Of a stretch of 64,000 nt of DNA, positions 34,162 to 45,429 are shown in pieces. The position numbers were made by a program, and so were the translations under genes. The notes under the pieces are model-generated. The model did no database searches. It was not told where the DNA came from and saw only the letters and a list, made by a program, of their open reading frames with translations. Positions within the stretch are counted from its first letter, which is position 1; the number at the start of each line of letters is the position of its first letter. The stretch is taken from contig CP129291.1 in the NCBI GenBank assembly GCA_030437565.1, forward strand, positions 2,604,001 to 2,668,000. The letters run 5' to 3'. The stretch is from Terrilactibacillus sp. S3-3. GTDB lineage: Bacteria; Bacillota; Bacilli; Bacillales; Sporolactobacillaceae.

Positions 34162-35390
34162 TCACGCCATAAAGCCTGCGCTGAGGAAAGCAAGCACAGA
34201 TAAAATGATAAACGTCGGCTCATAACCGATCCAGACCGTCATGGGAATAGCCAATGGAGCAATCGTCCTGCCGAGCGAAAACCGCAGGCTGGATGCCGCG
34301 AAATATTGGGCACGCATCTGTTTCGGAGCCAGTCGCGCCACAAATCCGTCCTGTATGCCCACTGTCATCAATTCACCGGCAGTATAGAAAATGATAGCGA
34401 GAAACATCACCCATATATTCAACGTGTTGCCAAAAATGATCATGCCGATGCCGTAAAAACAAGAGGCAATGATAAACACAGCACGTTCCTTATAATGCTG
34501 CATCCACTTGGTCACCAATACCGTTAACATCGCCACCAAAAAGCCGTTCAGAGCCACGATCCAGCTGTATGTTTCCTTGCTGCCGATAACAAGCGACCAT
34601 GAACCGAACGAAAACAATGTCTGTTTTTGGATAAATTCGGTAATGTAGACGGGAAACAGCAGATCAACTGCATGGAGGTTTGGGCTACGAGCACACCGGC
34701 AACAATAAACACGAGAAAAATCTTATCATGAAAGATAAGCCGATAATCGGCCAATTCCTTCATCACATAGCCCAGCCAATTGCCCTTTTTTGCCTGTCCG
34801 TTTTCTTCTCTATTGGTTACCCTCGTCTCATGAATCCACCTTTGCAAAATAATAACAAGCGCGGCCGAAGCGACGGTACATACTGCCAGAAAAAGAAATC
34901 GATAGTTGAAAAAGAAAATGCCTCCGAGCAGCGGCCCGATAACAACGGAGATATTGATCGACGTATAAAACACTGAAAATACAGCGGCTCGCTGTTTTTC
35001 GGGAACCAAATCGGCAATCATCGCATGGCTCGCCGGCCAGTAAAGCTGTCCGAACATACCAAGTGCTGAAAAACTCACAAACGTTAGAAACCGGGATGTC
35101 AGAATCGGTGAATTAGCCAGTGTGAAAAAAACAAAACAAATCGTCTGGCCGATAGCGGAAAATACCATCATCCGCTTGCGGCCAAAATGATCGGCGCAAT
35201 ATCCGCCGGCCAGCCCGGCGATAACACCCGCGACTTGTGAAGCAACCAGCAAATAACCGGCCGTTTGCTTGCCGAATGCATCGGCAAAATAGATCGCCAT
35301 AAAAGGAAAATACATCCAAAAAAGCAAGTTATAGACGCCTTCACCGAGTAAACGCACTTTCAAATTAATATCCCAATCACGCCATTTCAT
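34162..35390 (-). CDS. Major facilitator superfamily transporter, one or two frameshifts
   Basis: About 409 residues with twelve hydrophobic segments across two frames. MFS motif A is GGYCADHFGRKRMMVFSAIG between helices 2 and 3. Later segments include SINISVVIGPLLGGIFFF and VRGEG-free ends such as FIILSVLAFLSAGFMA. The pattern fits DHA1 drug/sugar exporters. Shift at about 34600-34680. Substrate not predictable. Confidence 0.85.
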
Positions 35391-35399
35391 GACAAACTG

Positions 35400-35778
35400 C
35401 TCCTTTCATCCGATGTCCTTCACCACATCGTCAAAAAAGATCAGGCAAGCAAATGCAGGCAAAAAAAAAACCTGCGATCAGCACCGAGAAACCATGCCTG
35501 TCGCAGACCAATCCGTCTTTTGACAGGGGATGGCTTGATTGCCGTCTCATGATGATGGTGAAGATAAAGCAAAAACACAGACACTCCGTGTGCCTAAATT
35601 TCTACGTTATCCTTGTCGCACCATATCATAGACTTTGACAATCATTACCATAACCCCAATCTTCGCTTAATTAAATCTTACTCATTTAAATTTAACACAC
35701 CGCTCCTATTCCAGCAATATTATTGCTTATCAGCCTGCGGATGGCTGCCGCCGCTTTTTCCCTACTGTTCTCGCTTGT
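35400..35778. other. Non-coding stretch upstream of the MFS gene
   Basis: A 10-base A run and a CTGCGA/TCGCAG dyad (35471-35505). No gene recognised. Confidence 0.45.
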
Positions 35779-35820
35779 AAAAAAAGCACCCGATTCAGCC
35801 GTAACCGGACCTGAATCGGG
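35779..35820 (-). terminator. Terminator of the Rieske/ferredoxin/permease operon
   Basis: CCCGATTCAG/CTGAATCGGG stem with a 12-base loop, followed by a T run on the minus strand. Confidence 0.9.
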
Positions 35821-35840
35821 CCGCCCCGTTTCATATCTTT

Positions 35841-37161
35841 TTAATGTTGATTTGACGCACTCGTTTCAGCTGCCTGTTGTTCGACATCAGCGGGCAGATC
35901 CGTGCTTTTTGTCCGTCTTCCAATATTAAAGATAGCGTTGAGAATCAGTGCCGTTAAGCTGCCTGAGACAATGCCGTTATTGGTAAGGATCTGCACAACA
36001 CTTGGGAATTTGGCAAACAGATCAGGCTGAACCGTCACGCCGAGGCCGATGCCGACCGAGCAGGCAATGATCAGCAAATTCTCTTGGCGATTAAAATCGA
36101 CCTTGCTGAGCATTCTGACCCCGGATGCAATCACCATCCCGAACATTGCCAGCGTTGCCCCGCCTAACGGCATTGGGAATCAATGTTGTCAGGACACCAA
36201 CTTTAGGAATAAGTCCGAGGACGACAAGGAAAATGCCGCAGACAACGGTGACGCTCCGTGTTTTTACATTCGTCATTTGAACAAGCCCAACATTTTGCGA
36301 AAAGGTTGTATAAGGAAAAGCATTAAATAGACCGCCGACCAAAATAGCCAGTCCTTCTGCGCGATAACCTCGTTCCATCGCCTTGTCATTAATGGGCTGA
36401 TCGCAAATTTCACTCAGCGCCAAATAGACACCTGTTGTTTCAATCATACTGACAACGCCGACAATGGCCATGGCAATGATCGCGTCAGTATGAAATGTCG
36501 GTGCCCCGAAGCTGAACGGCTGGATGAGCCGAAACCAGCTCGCTCCCCCGACCGATGAAAAATCGACCATACCCATAAAATATCCGGCAATCGTACCGGC
36601 AATAATGCCGATCAGCACGGAAATCGTTTGCCAAAACCCTTTGAATAAGCGATTGACGGCAATGATCACAAGCAGCACGCCAAAGGAAAGAATCAACGCT
36701 TTCGGGCTGCCGAATCCTTTTATCCCCTGGCCGCCGCCCATGTTGCTCACGGCCACCGGGATCAGCGTGATGCCGATCACCATCACGACCGTTCCGACGA
36801 CAACAGGTGGGAATAAATTCACAATTTTTCCAAAGAAAGTCGATAGCAGCAGGACAACAAGACCGGCGATAATGATCGCTCCGCATATGCCCGGCATCCC
36901 ATATGTTTTTCCGATAATAATCATCGGCGAAACAGCGGTGAACGTACAGCCCATGACAATCGGCAAACCAATCCCAAAAAACTTATTTTTCCAGGCTTGA
37001 AGCAATGTTGCCAGTCCGCAGGCAGCTAGATCGATAGAAACCAAAGCAGCCAAATCGGAACCTTTGAGACCGACGGCAGCGCCGACAATTAACGGAACGA
37101 TGACGGCCCCTCCGTACATCGCCAGCATATGTTGAATACCAAGCGACAGCACTCGCCCCAC
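35841..37161 (-). CDS. NCS2-family xanthine/uracil-type permease, one frameshift
   Basis: Proton-coupled purine or pyrimidine permease. About 440 residues with 12-14 membrane segments. Signature features: LGIQHMLAMYGGAVIVPLIV at the start, GCTFTAVSPMIIIGKTYGMP, and the NAT substrate-site region with Glu in GVVSMIETTGVYLALSEIC. PYTTFSQNVGLVQMTNVKTR follows. These favour the xanthine/urate branch over uracil. Shift at about 36160-36180. GTG 37161 is used because an in-frame stop precedes it. Third gene of an operon with a ferredoxin and a Rieske oxygenase. No purine riboswitch is seen in front. Confidence 0.88.
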
Positions 37162-37224
37162 GATGCCTCACATCACATTTTTTTTTTTCACTCCCCTTTT
37201 GATCATTTAATCAATAACGAAAAA

Positions 37225-38569
<1,345 letters not shown>

Positions 38570-38610
38570 ATTTTCGTCTCCCTTTCTGATATGTAAGATT
38601 GTTTTAAAGT

Positions 38611-38656
38611 TTATTATAAATCAGAAAAAAGGTCAGAAATAATGTCAGAAATTCTA
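38611..38656. promoter_or_regulatory. Three direct repeats and -10 upstream of the Rieske operon
   Basis: On the minus strand TTTCTGACATTA, TTTCTGACCTTT and TTTCTGATTTAT follow one another at 12-base spacing, the last running into a TATAAT. No good -35 is present, which fits a regulator binding the repeats. Confidence 0.5.
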
Positions 38657-38798
38657 ACAAGTGTCCGTCCGTAATTTTGTATAGATGGATAAATTTTTAA
38701 AATTCAATTGTAGGATATGTCAAGAAATTCTCACTTTATTAGACATTATAACCCCCACATTCATTGAAAAAAGGCATGAATATGGCTAATTGGTCCGT

Positions 38799-38826
38799 AA
38801 AAAAATGCCCGGTTCTATGCCGGGCA
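38799..38826. terminator. Terminator of ypjP
   Basis: TGCCCGG/CCGGGCA stem with a 7-base loop, T tracts in both directions. Confidence 0.85.
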
Positions 38827-38839
38827 AAAAGCGAGGGGG

Positions 38840-39508
38840 TTACGCGCGCCATTTCGGCGGCGTGTTTTTACCCCAGTATATTCTTTTCAGTTCATGATGA
38901 TTCTGAAAATCGTCAGCCGCGCTATGATAATGAAAACTGAACCAGTAGCCTTCAAGCGGCGGGTGATCGCGGCGAACATGCAATTTCATCACGTCCCGCC
39001 CTGTGTCCGCCTGATAGACATGCAGGATCCGCTCCCCCATTCCAGATGCAGGGCTCTGGGTAACCTCCAAATTCTTGATCCATTCCGGATCACGGGCCTG
39101 GTTTAATTGAGCAAGCGCATGGGTAAATGCCGGCACAATCTCATCAAAATAGCGATCGCCGATTCGTTCTGAAACCGTTTGTCCAAATTTCTTGGTGCCC
39201 TGCTTCTTTGCTTCCTTCGCTGCATACGCTGAGAAAGCGGCAATGAGCTCCTCTTTTGTCCGGCACTGCTCGGCCGCGGTCCGAAAATCTATGCTCCTGC
39301 TCGCTGAATGTCGTTTGTCCTGATCTTTTTCGTCACTCGCTTCGTGTATGTGAGCTGTCGATTTGGAAAGCGCTGCCTGATGATCCTCTTCTTGAATATT
39401 CTCTTTTGTCTCTTTTGTTGCAACATGCACTGGCGGAGGCACAACCATACCGAAAGTCAAAACCGCGATTAACCCGACAAAACACTTTTTCATCCATTCA
39501 GGAAACAA
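38840..39508 (-). CDS. ypjP: YpjP-like secreted protein
   Basis: 222 residues, intact. N-terminal hydrophobic helix (KKCFVGLIAVLTFGMVVPPP) acting as signal or anchor, an Ala/Lys/Glu-rich middle, then RTAAEQCRTKEELIAAFSAY, KFGQTVSERIGDRYFDEIVP, and the family end EGYWFSFHYHSAADDF with ELKRIYWGKNTPPKW. This matches the Bacillus YpjP family. Biochemical role unknown. Confidence 0.85.
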   Translation of the reverse strand: MFPEWMKKCFVGLIAVLTFGMVVPPPVHVATKETKENIQEEDHQAALSKSTAHIHEASDEKDQDKRHSASRSIDFRTAAEQCRTKEELIAAFSAYAAKEAKKQGTKKFGQTVSERIGDRYFDEIVPAFTHALAQLNQARDPEWIKNLEVTQSPASGMGERILHVYQADTGRDVMKLHVRRDHPPLEGYWFSFHYHSAADDFQNHHELKRIYWGKNTPPKWRA

Positions 39509-39696
39509 CCGTCATCACCTTTTTTCCGTCCATTCTATTAACCTTATTATCCCATGCTGCTCATAAATAAGCCAGTTTTCTTTTCCGGTCCACCAATCGG
39601 CAAATCTCATTTCCGGGCAGCAGGTCGCTTGCTATAAAGCGAAACTTTGATGTGGAGTCTTACCCCGTTGATGGCGGGATAAAGTGCTTTCAGTGC

Positions 39697-39738
39697 AAAA
39701 AAAAAGGTAAATGCCCGCTTGCCAGCAAAACATTCACC
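39697..39738 (-). terminator. Terminator of nrdIEF
   Basis: GGTGAATG/CATTTACC arms followed by a 9-base T run on the minus strand, about 40 bases after nrdF. Three copies of the 8-mer TTATTCAC (39757-39777) abut the nrdF stop. Confidence 0.7.
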
Positions 39739-39774
39739 GCTTAAAAAAAAGTATTCACTTATTCACTTATTCAC

Positions 39775-40754
39775 TTAAACATTATCAAAGTTAAAGTCTT
39801 CATCCCTCAAAGGTTCGATGTTTAACGGAACAACATAGTCGCCTTTCGTAGAAAAGAAGTCATGATTGATCGTGCCGGTATCGATACCGTTCAGCACAAT
39901 CTGGCTGACCGGATCATGATCATACTTATCTTCCCGGCCCAAGTTCTGCAATGCCCGGTTGGCATTATACAAGAGATAGTCGTTTACCTCTTTGATCAAG
40001 CCGACTTTTTCATAGATTTTCTTCGTATATGTTTTTTCAACTTCAAGCAGGCTGTCAAGCAGCTTATAAAGCTCTCTGTCCGCCTGCTGACGTTCTTCCT
40101 CTGTCAAATCATTGTGATACAGCCGCTGGGCAACCATGCCTGTAAAACTGCCGTGAATCGACTCATCCTCCTGAATAATCTTGCGGATAATTTCACCGCT
40201 GGCGATCAGCCGCCCCTGGCCGGATAAAAAAAGACAGGATAAAAGAAACCGCTGTAAAATGAAAAGCTTTCGAGAAAGACGGATGCCACCATTGCCATAT
40301 AACGTTCATACGCACTTGGATCTTTTTTAAACAACTGATGATACCAATGCGAAATCAGCCGGTACTTCTCTTGGAGTTCCGGTTGGTTATCCACCCACTC
40401 ACCAAGATAGTAATTCGTCTTGCTGGAGGGAATCAGTGTCGAAAAAAATGTGGGAGTAGGATTTGGCATGAATGTGCTCCATCATCCCCATCCAGGCGAA
40501 TACCGCCTGTTCATGCATGTTATCATGGTGAATGCCGATCAGCGGCATCCCGGCATCGCCCTGCTCGCGATCGAGCCCGGTGAGTCCGGACAGCACTTCG
40601 ACGTAGGTGGTCTGCTCGTCCAGCGTCATCGCATCCCAGTCACCCAGATCGCGTGACACCTTGAAGCTTCCTCCGTCCAAAATTGATTGATATTTTGTTT
40701 CCAATAAACTTTTGCAATTTGATTTTCATTTGTATTCCAGTTGATAGCTTTCAT
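39775..40754 (-). CDS. nrdF: Class Ib ribonucleotide reductase small subunit NrdF, two frameshifts
   Basis: Carries the dimanganese/diiron centre and tyrosyl radical for deoxyribonucleotide synthesis. The start ATG 40754 (MKAINWNTNENQIAKVYWK) follows GAGGAATG. Metal ligands appear in GLTGLDREQGDAG, the helix MGMMEHIHAKSYSHIF, SFSFYSGFFYPVFF, and the last pair near DESIHG in the repaired frame. The C-terminal acidic tail PLRDEDFNFDNV docks to NrdE. About 326 residues. Shifts at about 40395-40470 and about 40140-40235. Fifteen bases after nrdE. Confidence 0.92.
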
Positions 40755-40768
40755 TTACATCATTCCTC

Positions 40769-42872
40769 TCAAACTGAGCAGGCCGTGCATTCTTCCGGCG
40801 AGAGCAGCTGTGTTCTCGTATAGTAGAGCGACTTCAGCCCTTTTTTGTGCGCGTAGACATATAGTCTTGCCAGCTCGCGTGTGCTTGTCATGCTGTCGAC
40901 GTACAGAATGGTAGAAATACCTTGATCGACATGCTGTTGAATTTCGGCAATCAAATCGATGACGCGGTATTGGTTGGTTTGGTAGGCCGATTTATAGTAC
41001 CACATCGTTTGCGGCGAGAGGAACGGCATCGGATAGATAGTTTCGCTGTTGCCGTATTTCCGCCGTTCGATGATATTCACGACCGGCATTACCGAACTCG
41101 TCGCATTTTGAATATAGCTGATGGACTGTGTCGGAGCAATCGCCAGACGGTAGGCATTATACAAGCCGTATTGGCCGACTTTCTCTTTCAACATTTTCCA
41201 TTCGTCCACAGTTGGAATATGAATGTTTTTGAACAGCCCGGCCACTTTTTCAGTTTTTGGCGCAAAATATTCTTCTTCGTACTTTTTGAAGTATGAACCA
41301 TCGGCATAATCGCTCAATTCGAATCCCTTGAACGTTTCGCTGCGTTCCTTGGCAATCAGCATAGATTTTTCGATTGAATAGTAATTGACAAGCGAGAAGA
41401 AAGTCCGGGCGAAATCGCGGGCCTCCGCCGATTCGTAAGCGATGTGATTCTTCGCCAGATAACCGTTCAAATTCATCGCGCCAAGCCCGACGGAATGCAG
41501 TTCACGGTTGGCGAGACGTACGCCTGGTGCATTGGTAATATGCGTCATATTGCTGACCTGAGTCAGCGCATCAATACCGCTGTGCACCGATTCCCGTACT
41601 TTGCCGCTTTCCATCACATTGACAATGTTCAGCGATCCGAGGTTGCAGGAAATATCGCGGCGAATGTCATCGGGAATACCATAATCATTGATTGTCGATG
41701 TCTCTTGCATTTGAAAAATTTCTGTGCAGAGATTGGACATTTTGATGTTGCCAAGCCGGTGCAGGGCATGTTTTTTGTTAGCATTGTCCTTGTAGAAAAT
41801 ATATGGATAACCCGACTGCATTTGCATTTGGGCAATCAGGTTTAAAAATTCCCGGGCATCGGCGCTTTTCTTTTTGACATCGGGATTCTTAACAAGTTCA
41901 TCATACATCTCATCCATGTTCATATCGTCCAAATGCTTGCCATAGGCCTTGAACACAGTAAAAGGGGCGAACATATAAAACAGTTCCCCTTTTTCAGCCA
42001 ATTCAAAAAACTTGCCTGGAACAATCAATCCAATCGAAAGTGTCGACAAACGAATATCTTCATCGGCGTTTTCTTTTTTGGTATCAAGGAATTCCGGCGC
42101 ATCCCAGTGGAAAATATTTAAATAGGCAGCGCCTGCACCGGGCCGCTGGCCTAATTGATCGGCAAGAAAACCCGAGCTGCAGTTTGCGGGCAACCGGAAC
42201 AACCCCTTTTGCCACGCCTTCAACGCCTTTAATGGCTTCCCCTCTCGCCCGAATTTTCGACAGGTTGATCGCCACACCGCCGCCGATTTTAGACAGCTGC
42301 TGTGCCGTGCTTTCAATGTAATTAATCGAATTCAGAGAATCATCCGATTCAAGCAGAAAGCAAGAAACAAGTTCGCCACGGCGCGCCTTGCCAGCATTTA
42401 AGAATGTCGGCGTCGCCGGCTGGTAGCGCTGTTCCATCATAGCACGCATAAAATGAAGCGCCTTGTCATAGTCGCCATGTGCCAGGTAAAGCGAGACTAT
42501 CGACACGCGATCGGCATAGTGTTCCAGATATTTCGACTTATCATCGGTTTTCATCGCATAATCACGATAAAATTTGCTGGCAGCCATATAAGATTGAAAT
42601 TGAAAATGGTAGCTGTGAGCGATGTTATGTAGCTGCTCGATGTTCCCTTCTTCATACTCGGCAAATACATCATAATAATAGTGATGATCAACTAAATAAT
42701 GAAGCCTCTCGAGCGTATTTGAAAAGGGAGCCATCTTTTCTTCCACTTCAACCATAAACGCTGCAATCGCTTCTTTATCCTTGTCCAGTTGATAGAATCC
42801 GTTCTCATCGCGCATCATGATTTCATTATTTAACTCAATATGGGACTTCGGCTTTGTTTCTGTGTTCAGCAA
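40769..42872 (-). CDS. nrdE: Class Ib ribonucleotide reductase large subunit NrdE, one frameshift
   Basis: Catalytic subunit of about 700 residues. Features: QPATPTFLNAGKARRGELVS with substrate-site Cys, SKIGGGVAINLSKIRARGEA, the active-site region NLCTEIFQMQE with Cys and Glu, SIGLIVPGKFFELAEKGE, and the C-terminal redox pair in LSPEECTACSV. The N-terminal ATP-cone is absent, as in class Ib. Shift at about 42170-42200. The start overlaps the end of nrdI. Confidence 0.95.
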
Positions 42873-43218
42873 ATGCTTTCACCCTTTCACGAAAATTAGT
42901 CACATCTTCGGCAGTGCCGCCCAATTCAAACTTATAAAGAATCGGAACTTGAAACTCGGCAGCGATAACGTCGGCAGCGTGAGCAAAATTTTTGCCCCAA
43001 TTTCGATTTCCGCTCGCTGCCACCCCTGCAAGGTGACGTCCATTTTGCCTCAAAAAAACTTTGACGCTTTCCGGAGATTCGCCAAATCCAATTGTGTTGG
43101 TCACTAAAATAAATGGCTCATTAACAAACGGTTTTTCAGTTATGTGTTCATGGAGACCAACTTTTTCCAAAAACCGCTTCACATTGCCCGTCATTGTTTC
43201 ATACAGAAGCAGCATCAT
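42835..43218 (-). CDS. nrdI: Flavodoxin-like NrdI
   Basis: FMN protein that generates the oxidant for the dimanganese cofactor of NrdF. 127 residues, intact. The FMN loop is YETMTGNVKRFLEKVG, followed by TNTIGFGESPESV, GVAASGNRNWGKNFAHA and YKFELGGTAEDV. First gene of nrdIEF; it overlaps nrdE by 38 bases. Confidence 0.95.
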   Translation of the reverse strand: MMLLLYETMTGNVKRFLEKVGLHEHITEKPFVNEPFILVTNTIGFGESPESVKVFLRQNGRHLAGVAASGNRNWGKNFAHAADVIAAEFQVPILYKFELGGTAEDVTNFRERVKAFAEHRNKAEVPY

Positions 43219-43388
43219 TCATTCCTCCGTTCATACCAGCAAACAAAAAATAAAACTCATCTTTATCAGAGAGATGAGCGCTTAGCCGCAGATTACAACC
43301 GGCAGCGCTGCCGGCGGAACATTTCGTCAGCATTTTCACGACGTGATGTCTCCACCCTTCTCTGCGATGCCACAAATCACAAGATGTA
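43219..43388 (-). ncRNA. Structured leader with terminator-like hairpin upstream of nrdI
   Basis: About 170 bases between the presumed start (about 43388) and nrdI. It contains a perfect palindrome CCGGCAGCGCTGCCGG and, just before the ribosome site, CTCATC..GATGAG (43256-43278) followed by TTTTATTTTTT (43243-43255) on the minus strand. This is an intrinsic terminator inside the leader. I do not recognise it as any riboswitch or T-box class I know. Confidence 0.5.
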
Positions 43389-43420
43389 GTATCTATTTAT
43401 AAATCTACCACAATATATAG
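43377..43420 (-). promoter_or_regulatory. Pair of NrdR boxes overlapping the nrdIEF promoter
   Basis: CTATATATTGTGG (43408-43420) and CTACATCTTGTGA (43377-43389) fit the NrdR box ACACTATATATTGTGT and are offset by 31 bases, the three-turn spacing typical of NrdR. A TATAAA (43396-43401) lies between them as a probable -10. Confidence 0.8.
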
Positions 43421-43424
43421 CCGA

Positions 43425-43800
43425 TATCAAGTGACAACTGTCTAAAAAACGAACGAAGTCAATGTATCCATAGTAAATCATTTGCAGACAACGTTCAACA
43501 AAATTCGACTAACTTTCACAGAAAAACCGCGAATACCGAGACGGAAGCCCCGGCCCATCCGCCTTATCGGTTCTCCCGAATTTTATTCTCTCAAGAGACT
43601 GAAAAAAAATTGTCAGGCGGCAGCGGCAAGCAGCAAATGAACCCACTCAGGCCAAAATGGGGCGACGACTCCACTTCAAAATGGAGCGACTTCAGAGGGT
43701 TTGTCCCGGAGAAAAGTTCGAATCCAATTTTTGCTTGCTGCCTCGGATTTTTAATCATCGCATTTTTTCATGCAGCTCTACTGCTCCCAAGCAAAAAAGA
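43425..43800. other. Non-coding stretch between nrdI and gltD
   Basis: Contains a 66-codon plus-strand ORF at 43610-43810 without coding character or ribosome site. Otherwise nothing recognised. Confidence 0.45.
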
Positions 43801-43836
43801 ACCGGAGTGAAAATATCAACCAATTTTCACTCCGGT
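43786..43836 (-). terminator. Terminator of the gltBD operon
   Basis: ACCGGAGTGAAAAT/ATTTTCACTCCGGT perfect 14-bp stem (43801-43836) followed by TTCTTTTTTG on the minus strand. Confidence 0.92.
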
Positions 43837-43897
43837 ACGGCGTTTAAGTCCTTTCATCATACCGCATGCTCTCGTTTAGGATAACCGCCTCTTTTTA

Positions 43898-45362
43898 TTA
43901 AAACACCGAAACCTCCTGATCCAAATAACAGTCAACGGCACTTGCTGCTTTTCTGCCCTCTTCAATTGCCCAGACAATCAGGCTTGCCCCTCTTCTCGCA
44001 TCTCCGGCAGCAAACACACCTTCCCTGGTTGTTTGGAAGGTAAGCGGGCTTGTCTTAATAACGCGGCCGCTCTCATCTCTTTCAATTTGTGTGCCTTCAA
44101 AAACCTGGTCTTCAGCACCTTGAAAGCCGATTGCAATCAAAACAAGATCCGCATCCCAGTGGCTGCTGCTCGCCGCTTCCTGTTCAGTATGTCCTTTTTT
44201 AAACGAACTTGTCTTCAGTCCGATAACATGACCGTTTTCATCGCCGACAAAAGCATCGGTTTTCACATAATATTCCCTCGGATCACGTCCCAGGACCTTT
44301 TCAGCTTCTTCATAGGCATAGTCCAAAGAAAAGACTCTGGGATGTTCAGGCCACGGATTGGAACTCGAACGTTCATCCGGAAGCCGGCCGTGTTTGCCAA
44401 ATTGAACAACGCTTTTGCATCCTTGACGGATGGCTGTTGCGACGCAGTCCTCGCCAGTATCGCCGCCACCGATCACGATCACATTTTTCCCTTTTGCATT
44501 GAGATCTTCAGGCACATCTTGGCCGTCCAGCAGATGTTTCGTACTTGCGTTCAAATAAGTCATCGCCGAATAGATCCCCTTCAGTTCACGGCCTTCCATC
44601 GTTAATTCTCGCGCCTTTCCCGCACCTGTACAGAGAACAACGGCATCGAATGTTTGACTCAGCTGATCGATCGATAGTGATCGCTTTTCCGACATCGACA
44701 TTGACCTTGAAAATAATGCCCTCTTCTTTCAAAATATCAATGCGGCGGTCGACGGCTTCTTTTTCGATTTTCATATTTGGAATACCGTACATGAGCAGTC
44801 CGCCCGGCCGATCATCACGTTCAAATACCGTCACACGATGGCCGATTTTATTAAGCTGATCAGCACAGGCAAGCCCCGACGGGCCGGAACCGATCACCGC
44901 CACATTTTTGCCGGTGCGGTGGTGCGGCGGCTTCGGAGTGACCCATCCTTCCGTAAAGGCCTTGTCAATGATCGCTTTCTCAATCGCTTTAATCGATACC
45001 GGTTCGCTTACAAATCCCGCTGTACAGGAGCCTTCGCACGGCGCCGGACAGGCCTTCGATGTAAATTCCGGAAAGTTATTCGTTTTTGCCAGCCGCTCAT
45101 AAGCTTCCCTCCATAATCCCTTATATACCAAGTCATTCCATTCAGGAATCAGATTATGGGGGCAGCCGCTCGTGCCCCGGTTAATCTGGACACCCATTTG
45201 GCAATAAGGTGTGCCGCAATCCATGCAGCGGGCAGCTTGCTGTTTTATTTCCGGCTCCGGAAACGGGACTTTATATTCGTTCCAGTCCTTTACCCGTGCA
45301 GCCGCGTCACGCTCAAGTTGTTTCTTTTTATCTATATTAAGGAAACCCATTAATTGTCCCAT
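43898..45362 (-). CDS. gltD: Glutamate synthase small subunit GltD, one frameshift
   Basis: NADPH-binding subunit of GOGAT, about 487 residues. N-terminal Fe-S cysteines: [12 protein letters not shown] and CPAPCEGSC. The FAD site is [20 protein letters not shown], the NADPH site [20 protein letters not shown], and the final FAD segment [20 protein letters not shown]. Shift at about 44640-44700. Follows gltB in one operon. Confidence 0.95.
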
Positions 45363-45429
45363 TGCAATTCAATCCTCTCTTCGTGCGTCGCATTGGATTT
45401 GGCGTTTGACATTTTGTGCCGCGTATTAA

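Noticed and set aside
36524-37000. Long plus-strand ORF opposite the permease gene (also 23534-24052, 20639-21091, 45659-46360 and similar)
   Set aside because: These mirror real genes on the other strand and lack family motifs and ribosome sites.
43325-43370. T-box element in the nrdI leader (GGGTGGAGAC)
   Set aside because: Lacks the full GGGTGGNACCGCG motif, a specifier stem and a tRNA-linked downstream gene.
43610-43810. 66-codon plus-strand ORF between nrdI and gltD
   Set aside because: No ribosome site, odd composition, and its 3' end runs into the gltBD terminator.
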